Below, one piece after another: positions 5,683 through 8,982 of a stretch of 8,982 nucleotides of DNA. This stretch comes from an uncultured bacterium. GTDB lineage: Bacteria > Patescibacteriota > Minisyncoccia > Phycocordibacterales > PALSA-1337. Both the position numbers and the translations under genes were made by a program. Location: positions 1-8,982 of the forward strand of contig CAIPWS010000060.1 of assembly GCA_903868845.1 (NCBI GenBank), given 5' to 3'. The notes beneath the pieces are model-generated. The model was not told the origin of the DNA, did not search any database, and saw only the letters and a list, made by a program, of their open reading frames with translations. Position 1 is the first letter of the stretch. The number at the start of each line of letters is the position of its first letter.

Positions 5683-6726
5683 TTACCATAACGGCAAAAA
5701 ACCAAACAGTCGGAGTGTGAAGGCAAATACAACATCAAACCAATACAAATTTTCCAAACCATAACCAGAAAGTCTTGCCCCAGATTTCCATTTTTCTATT
5801 ATTTTGGACAAATCCTTTACTATTTTGGGATCATTAAAAAAGATTCCGGCTTCAGCATTGAAATCAAAAGAGAGAATATCCATATTCTGAGAACCTATCA
5901 ATCCTTCCCTGCCATCTATGAGCATGGCTTTGGAATGATTCATGGCGCCCGGAGAAAAATAACATCTCACTCCCAGTCTAGTAAGGAAAGATGCGTATGA
6001 GCGATTGAGACTATTTGCGAAAGCATGGTCAGTTGCTACTGGCATCATGATCTCAACAATAACTCCACGCAGGAGCGCTTGGTGTAGATGCGCAATAAAC
6101 CACCTCGGTGGTAACATGTATGGAGTGACGATGGTGATAGATGATTGGGCATGATCAATACGTTGTATATAATGTTTTTTGAATGATTCTGTTTTCTTAC
6201 CAATTCCCCTTTCCAGAAACCACATCTTGGCTCTACGAAAAACAGATTGCTTATTTTTTCCTATAAGCGAACTCTCTTTACCTCCACATTCCTTATAGGT
6301 ACGAGCAAATGAACTCACTATGTGAGGCACTACTCTTCCAGTAACACGAATCTGTAAATCTCTCCAAGAAGCAAAATCTTTTTTGATATTAACACCACCG
6401 ATAAAAGTCGTCTTTTCATCTATGATCAAGATCTTACGATGTAAACGTCGCAAGAAAAAACTGAAGAATAAAATCTCAGCACCAGCCTTACGAAGATTTG
6501 ATATAGCATCGGAATTGTAGAGCCTGTGACTGCTTCGCATGTCGAGAATTACTATCACCTTCAATCCTCGATCTGCAGCTTTCTGCAGCTCAGCCAAAAA
6601 ACTATTTCCTGCCACATCATCTTCCAAAAAATACATTTCCAGATAAATACTTTTCTCCGCTTTTGTAATACCAGCCAACATTCCAGCCCAAGCTTTTTGT
6701 GACGTAGTGAAGATGCGATGTTGCAT
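5683..6726 (-). CDS. Phospholipase D/cardiolipin synthase-like protein with two HKD motifs
   Basis: The 347-residue protein belongs to the phospholipase D superfamily. Two HxKxxxxD motifs are complete: H96-K98-D103 (LHRKILIIDEKTTFIGGVN) and H264-K266-D271 (NHSKAMLIDGREGLIGSQN), each followed by the usual G-G/S-x-N. Cardiolipin synthases of this type join two phosphatidylglycerols at the membrane, which is the most likely reaction, but phosphodiesterase or other transfer activity is possible. The long N-terminal transmembrane pair of ClsA is absent, as in ClsB-like forms. The last about 22 residues (326-347) are hydrophobic and aromatic and may attach the protein to the membrane. It is the last gene of the operon, beginning 15 bases after the second receiver gene. 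The ATG at 6726 has only a weak ribosome binding site, so translation may depend on the upstream genes. Confidence 0.88.
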   Translation of the reverse strand: MQHRIFTTSQKAWAGMLAGITKAEKSIYLEMYFLEDDVAGNSFLAELQKAADRGLKVIVILDMRSSHRLYNSDAISNLRKAGAEILFFSFFLRRLHRKILIIDEKTTFIGGVNIKKDFASWRDLQIRVTGRVVPHIVSSFARTYKECGGKESSLIGKNKQSVFRRAKMWFLERGIGKKTESFKKHYIQRIDHAQSSITIVTPYMLPPRWFIAHLHQALLRGVIVEIMMPVATDHAFANSLNRSYASFLTRLGVRCYFSPGAMNHSKAMLIDGREGLIGSQNMDILSFDFNAEAGIFFNDPKIVKDLSKIIEKWKSGARLSGYGLENLYWFDVVFAFTLRLFGFLPLW

Positions 6727-6741
6727 ACACCAAATAATAGT

Positions 6742-7215
6742 CTATTTTGTCTTTTTATCCAAAGACATCTTTATATCCTTAATAATCTCATCGAGCTTAT
6801 AATTACTTTTGACATAATATTTACTTACACCCAACTTCAAGTAGGAACTTATCGTTTGATTGCCATCACTATTTGAAACTACGAAAATAGGAATCTTTTT
6901 CCAGCGGCCGCCATTTGCTCTGAACTTTTTCACAAGATCCAGACCATTTTCTTTACCTATAAGGTTGTGATCTAGCCAAATAGCATCGATATTCTCCAAA
7001 TCATCCAGATAATCGAGTGCTTGCTTGATGCTTTGTGCACTGATTATTCCCAAGCCTTTTTGTTCTAAGTTTGCATTGAATACCTGATCCACACTACGAG
7101 CCTCAATGACATCAAACCCGTTCTTTTTGAGTTTTGTATTTACTACCTCAAGCAAAGGTCTTTCATCTTCTATGACAAGGATTGTCTTTTTTTCTATTTT
7201 TGATTGTTTTTTCAT
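6742..7215 (-). CDS. Response regulator receiver protein with an internal 21-residue duplication
   Basis: The 157-residue protein is a single receiver domain without output domain. Acidic residues E16/D17 (VIEDE), phosphoacceptor D82 (IWLDHNL), switch residue S114 (VVSNSD) and lysine K136 (YYVKSN) are all present. The D17-D82 distance is 65, against 43-44 in CheY-like proteins and in the two other receivers here. The extra length is accounted for by residues 28-48 and 49-69, which align without gaps with six identities and several conservative pairs. The ATG at 7215 overlaps the kinase stop by four bases (ATGA), so translation is probably coupled and the two proteins are probable partners. 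The frame continues upstream inside the kinase gene, but that part does not look like protein of this family. Effects of the insertion on phosphorylation are unknown. Confidence 0.88.
   Translation of the reverse strand: MKKQSKIEKKTILVIEDERPLLEVVNTKLKKNGFDVIEARSVDQVFNANLEQKGLGIISAQSIKQALDYLDDLENIDAIWLDHNLIGKENGLDLVKKFRANGGRWKKIPIFVVSNSDGNQTISSYLKLGVSKYYVKSNYKLDEIIKDIKMSLDKKTK
7009..7134 (-). repeat. Diverged tandem duplication inside the second receiver gene
   Basis: Two adjacent 63-base segments, 7134-7072 and 7071-7009, encode residues 28-48 and 49-69. The peptides share L, G, I, A, S and Q at equivalent positions, with V/I and F/L exchanges. By hand count the DNA matches at about 31 of 63 positions, so the duplication, if real, is old. 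It corresponds to the end of helix 1, strand 2 and helix 2 of a receiver fold. Confidence 0.6.
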
Positions 7216-8486
7216 AAATTTTTTGGTACGCCCTTTATTGGTAAGATAACATAAAAAATAGTTCCGCGGTTTTCTACCGGCGATTCGAACCAAATCTTGC
7301 CCCCAGATTTTTCCACAATAGACTTGACGATATACAGACCAAGACCTGTTCCGTCTGTATCTTTATTTCTGACATTATCTGCTCTAAACAATTTTGAAAA
7401 GATCTTATCATGCTGCTTCTTTGGAATACCATAACCTGTATCGGATATCTTAATTTGAATATTCTTTTCATCGGCCAAAGAGAGTGATAACCGGACATGT
7501 CCGCCTTCTGGAGTATATTTCACAGAGTTAGATAAGATATTTTGCACGACCATCCTCATAAGTTTGGGGTCTGCGCGCATGAAAGAAACATTTTTACCAC
7601 ATGAAAAGGCAAATTTTATTTTTTTAATGTTGATTTGTGGTTTCTGTTCATCTACTACATCTTTGGCAAGCTTACGTATGTCTACCGACTTTGGCTCAAT
7701 AACAAATGTTCCAAGTTCCAGACTAGATACATTCAAAAGTGCGTTGACCAGTTCTACCATTCTCTGATTGCTACGATAGACCTCATCAAGATATTTTTTT
7801 TGTTTCTTGTTCAAGGCTCCAACATCTCCAGCCAATAGCATTTCTGCATACCAGTTAACTGTAGAAAGAGGCGTTCGAAGTTGATGTGAAGCGAGCGATA
7901 CGAACTCTGTTTTTGCTTTGTCTATTTCCATCTCTTTTGTCATATCACGTAAGATGGCCACACCGCCAACGCTTTTTCCATTTAACAATATTGGTGTTGC
8001 GGTCACGCTTATGAACTTGCCTTCAGGCACACGTGCATTCCTTATAAAAAGAGGTATTTTATCTAACGTATGACCTTTAACTGCCAACAAAAGAGGTGTT
8101 TGCTCAGTTGGAATCTTTTTGAATGTTATCGGGTCAAAGACTCCGTAAGTATCATGATTTTCGACAGCAGCATTCTGGTTTGCACCAACACCTAGAATAT
8201 CTGAGGCATTCTTATTGAAAAATATAAGTCTTCCTTTTTCATCGGCCACAGTAAGACCATCACCAATACTAGCGAGAATAGCTTCGTCTTTCGCCTTCGC
8301 ATCAGCCAGCTCTTTTGTTCGAATGAGTACTTTCTTTTCCAAAGTCTCATGGGACACTCTCAATTTTTCTGCAGTAAGCAACAATTTTCTTCTTACGACT
8401 TCTTTTTCTCTAGCCAAAACCTTGAGATTTAAGATGATGTCATCTGAGGCTGAAATATTCATTTTATTGTGCATAAGTATTTTCAT
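7212..8486 (-). CDS. Soluble PAS-domain histidine kinase
   Basis: The 424-residue kinase has no transmembrane segment. A coiled-coil-like N-terminus (about 16-66) precedes a PAS domain (about 66-185; DGLTVADEKGRLIFFNKNASDILG near its start), a HisKA dimerisation domain with the H-box FVSLASHQLRTPLSTV (phosphorylated H201), and an ATPase domain with N-box QNILSNSVKYTP (N316, N320), G1 box SDTGYGIP, F-box KLFRAD and G2 box DGTGLGLYIV. It should autophosphorylate at H201 and pass phosphate to a receiver, in the cytosol, in answer to a cue read by the PAS domain; no cofactor-binding cysteine or other ligand is evident. The gene starts 7 bases after the first receiver gene and overlaps the second by four bases, so both receivers are likely partners. 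AAAGG lies 12 bases before this ATG; in-frame ATGs at 8474 and 8462 are alternative starts. Confidence 0.92.
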   Translation of the reverse strand: MKILMHNKMNISASDDIILNLKVLAREKEVVRRKLLLTAEKLRVSHETLEKKVLIRTKELADAKAKDEAILASIGDGLTVADEKGRLIFFNKNASDILGVGANQNAAVENHDTYGVFDPITFKKIPTEQTPLLLAVKGHTLDKIPLFIRNARVPEGKFISVTATPILLNGKSVGGVAILRDMTKEMEIDKAKTEFVSLASHQLRTPLSTVNWYAEMLLAGDVGALNKKQKKYLDEVYRSNQRMVELVNALLNVSSLELGTFVIEPKSVDIRKLAKDVVDEQKPQINIKKIKFAFSCGKNVSFMRADPKLMRMVVQNILSNSVKYTPEGGHVRLSLSLADEKNIQIKISDTGYGIPKKQHDKIFSKLFRADNVRNKDTDGTGLGLYIVKSIVEKSGGKIWFESPVENRGTIFYVILPIKGVPKNL

Positions 8487-8493
8487 AAAACAT

Positions 8494-8901
8494 TTATACC
8501 TTTAAAATATCTTCTATCTTCTTAACTATATCATGAAGTTTCCAGTCAGATTTGATCAGATAATATGTATTCTTCTGAGTCACCACATCTGCCACGAACT
8601 GTTCGTTTGTAGCATTGAGATTCGTTAAAATGATGATCGGTACATTTGCACCCCAAGTGTCTTCACGTATCATCTTGAAGGCCTCCATACCATCCATTTC
8701 AGGCATTATGAGATCTAGCAAGATAAGTTGTGGACGTTCCTTCAGTGCTAGTTTTACACCTACTTTACCGTTCATAGCCGCAAGCGGTACAAATTTTTTT
8801 ATACGCAATATATCTACCAAAGCTTCCCTCAAACTTCTCTCATCTTCTATAATGAGTATTCTGGGAATTTGGTCGTTATTGAGAGGTGTTATAATAAACA
8901 A
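8494..8901 (-). CDS. Response regulator receiver protein, first gene of the kinase operon
   Basis: The product of up to 135 residues is a single CheY-like receiver. E19/D20 (IIEDE), D63 (LLDLIMPEMDG), T93 (ILTNLN) and K117 (LIKSD) form a complete active site, with normal D20-D63 spacing of 43. No output domain follows, so it should act by protein contact or as a phosphate relay to the adjacent kinase. The start is uncertain. There is no ATG before the domain; the only standard start is TTG at 8901, and the GAGG in front of it is directly adjacent. The same GAGG lies 6 bases before an in-frame ATT at 8895, a rare start codon. The frame upstream closes at a TGA about 30 bases above the TTG. A hairpin at 8901-8923 buries the GAGG, which suggests controlled translation or readthrough expression. 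Confidence 0.85.
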   Translation of the reverse strand: MFIITPLNNDQIPRILIIEDERSLREALVDILRIKKFVPLAAMNGKVGVKLALKERPQLILLDLIMPEMDGMEAFKMIREDTWGANVPIIILTNLNATNEQFVADVVTQKNTYYLIKSDWKLHDIVKKIEDILKV

Positions 8902-8923
8902 CCTCGCAGCAAGCTGACGAGGT
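8901..8923 (-). terminator. Hairpin between the upstream gene and the kinase operon (terminator or attenuator)
   Basis: ACCTCG (8901-8906) pairs with CGAGGT (8918-8923), and CAG (8907-8909) with CTG (8914-8916), with a bulged A at 8917 and a 4-base loop. On the minus strand it starts 1 base after the stop of the upstream gene and is followed by TGTTTATTAT, like a terminator with an imperfect T-run. Its 3' arm contains the GAGG in front of the receiver gene, so it could also block translation. Confidence 0.6.
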
Positions 8924-8924
8924 A

Positions 8925-8982
8925 TTAGTGGTCAAACAAGGTATATTGAGCTTTAAGGAGTTCAGTATACTCTTTGTCTTTG
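8925..8982 (-). CDS. C-terminal end of an unidentified protein (cut by window edge)
   Basis: A minus-strand frame enters from the right edge and ends at TAA (8927-8925). Its 18 visible residues end in EYTELLKAQYTLFDH. The stop is followed at once by a hairpin, as expected at a gene end. The ending resembles the tails of some ABC exporter ATPases, but this is too short to assign a family. Confidence 0.5.
   Translation of the reverse strand, partial: KDKEYTELLKAQYTLFDH

Noticed and set aside
7216..7293. 26-residue N-terminal extension of the second receiver
   Set aside because: It lies within the end of the kinase gene and precedes the normal start of a receiver domain; the ATGA overlap at 7215 is the natural start.
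1..8982. CRISPR array, tRNA, rRNA, insertion sequence or prophage
   Set aside because: No spaced direct repeats, cloverleaf-like sequence, rRNA core, transposase or phage gene was seen on either strand.

Overview
The window looks like chromosomal DNA from a small-genome bacterium, most plausibly a Patescibacteria/CPR member of the Parcubacteria type. That placement is an inference from gene style: solitary receiver proteins, a soluble PAS histidine kinase, a monomeric B12-dependent ribonucleotide reductase, a membrane-anchored DUF192 protein and moderately AT-rich DNA. TAA, TAG and TGA all serve as stops, so the code looks standard. No mobile element, CRISPR array, tRNA or rRNA was seen.

Left part (1-1412): the minus strand carries the first 88 codons of a MurJ-type lipid II flippase, cut by the window edge. 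Upstream of it is the RNase P RNA gene (rnpB) with its own promoter and terminator. Facing away from rnpB is a plus-strand gene for a 121-residue stand-alone receiver protein; the two promoters share an overlapping -35 element.

Middle (1413-4058): a minus-strand adenosylcobalamin-dependent ribonucleotide reductase (nrdJ) has a good promoter, a leader hairpin, a bidirectional terminator and a duplicated copy of its last codons after the stop. A 324-base AT-rich gap with one perfect DnaA box follows.

Centre-right (4059-5682): a minus-strand, probably leaderless DUF192 gene is divergent from a plus-strand 303-residue protein I do not recognise. The unknown gene has a strong ribosome binding site and its own terminator.

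Right part (5683-8982, all minus, read right to left): the end of an unidentified gene, a hairpin, then a tight operon of receiver protein, soluble PAS histidine kinase, second receiver protein and two-HKD phospholipase D/cardiolipin synthase-like enzyme. Neither receiver protein has a DNA-binding output. The second receiver carries an internal 21-residue duplication that lengthens the distance between its active-site residues, and the first lacks an ATG start and sits against a hairpin that hides its only Shine-Dalgarno-like sequence. This operon, which joins phosphorelay parts to a predicted phospholipid enzyme, is the best candidate in the window for an undescribed system.
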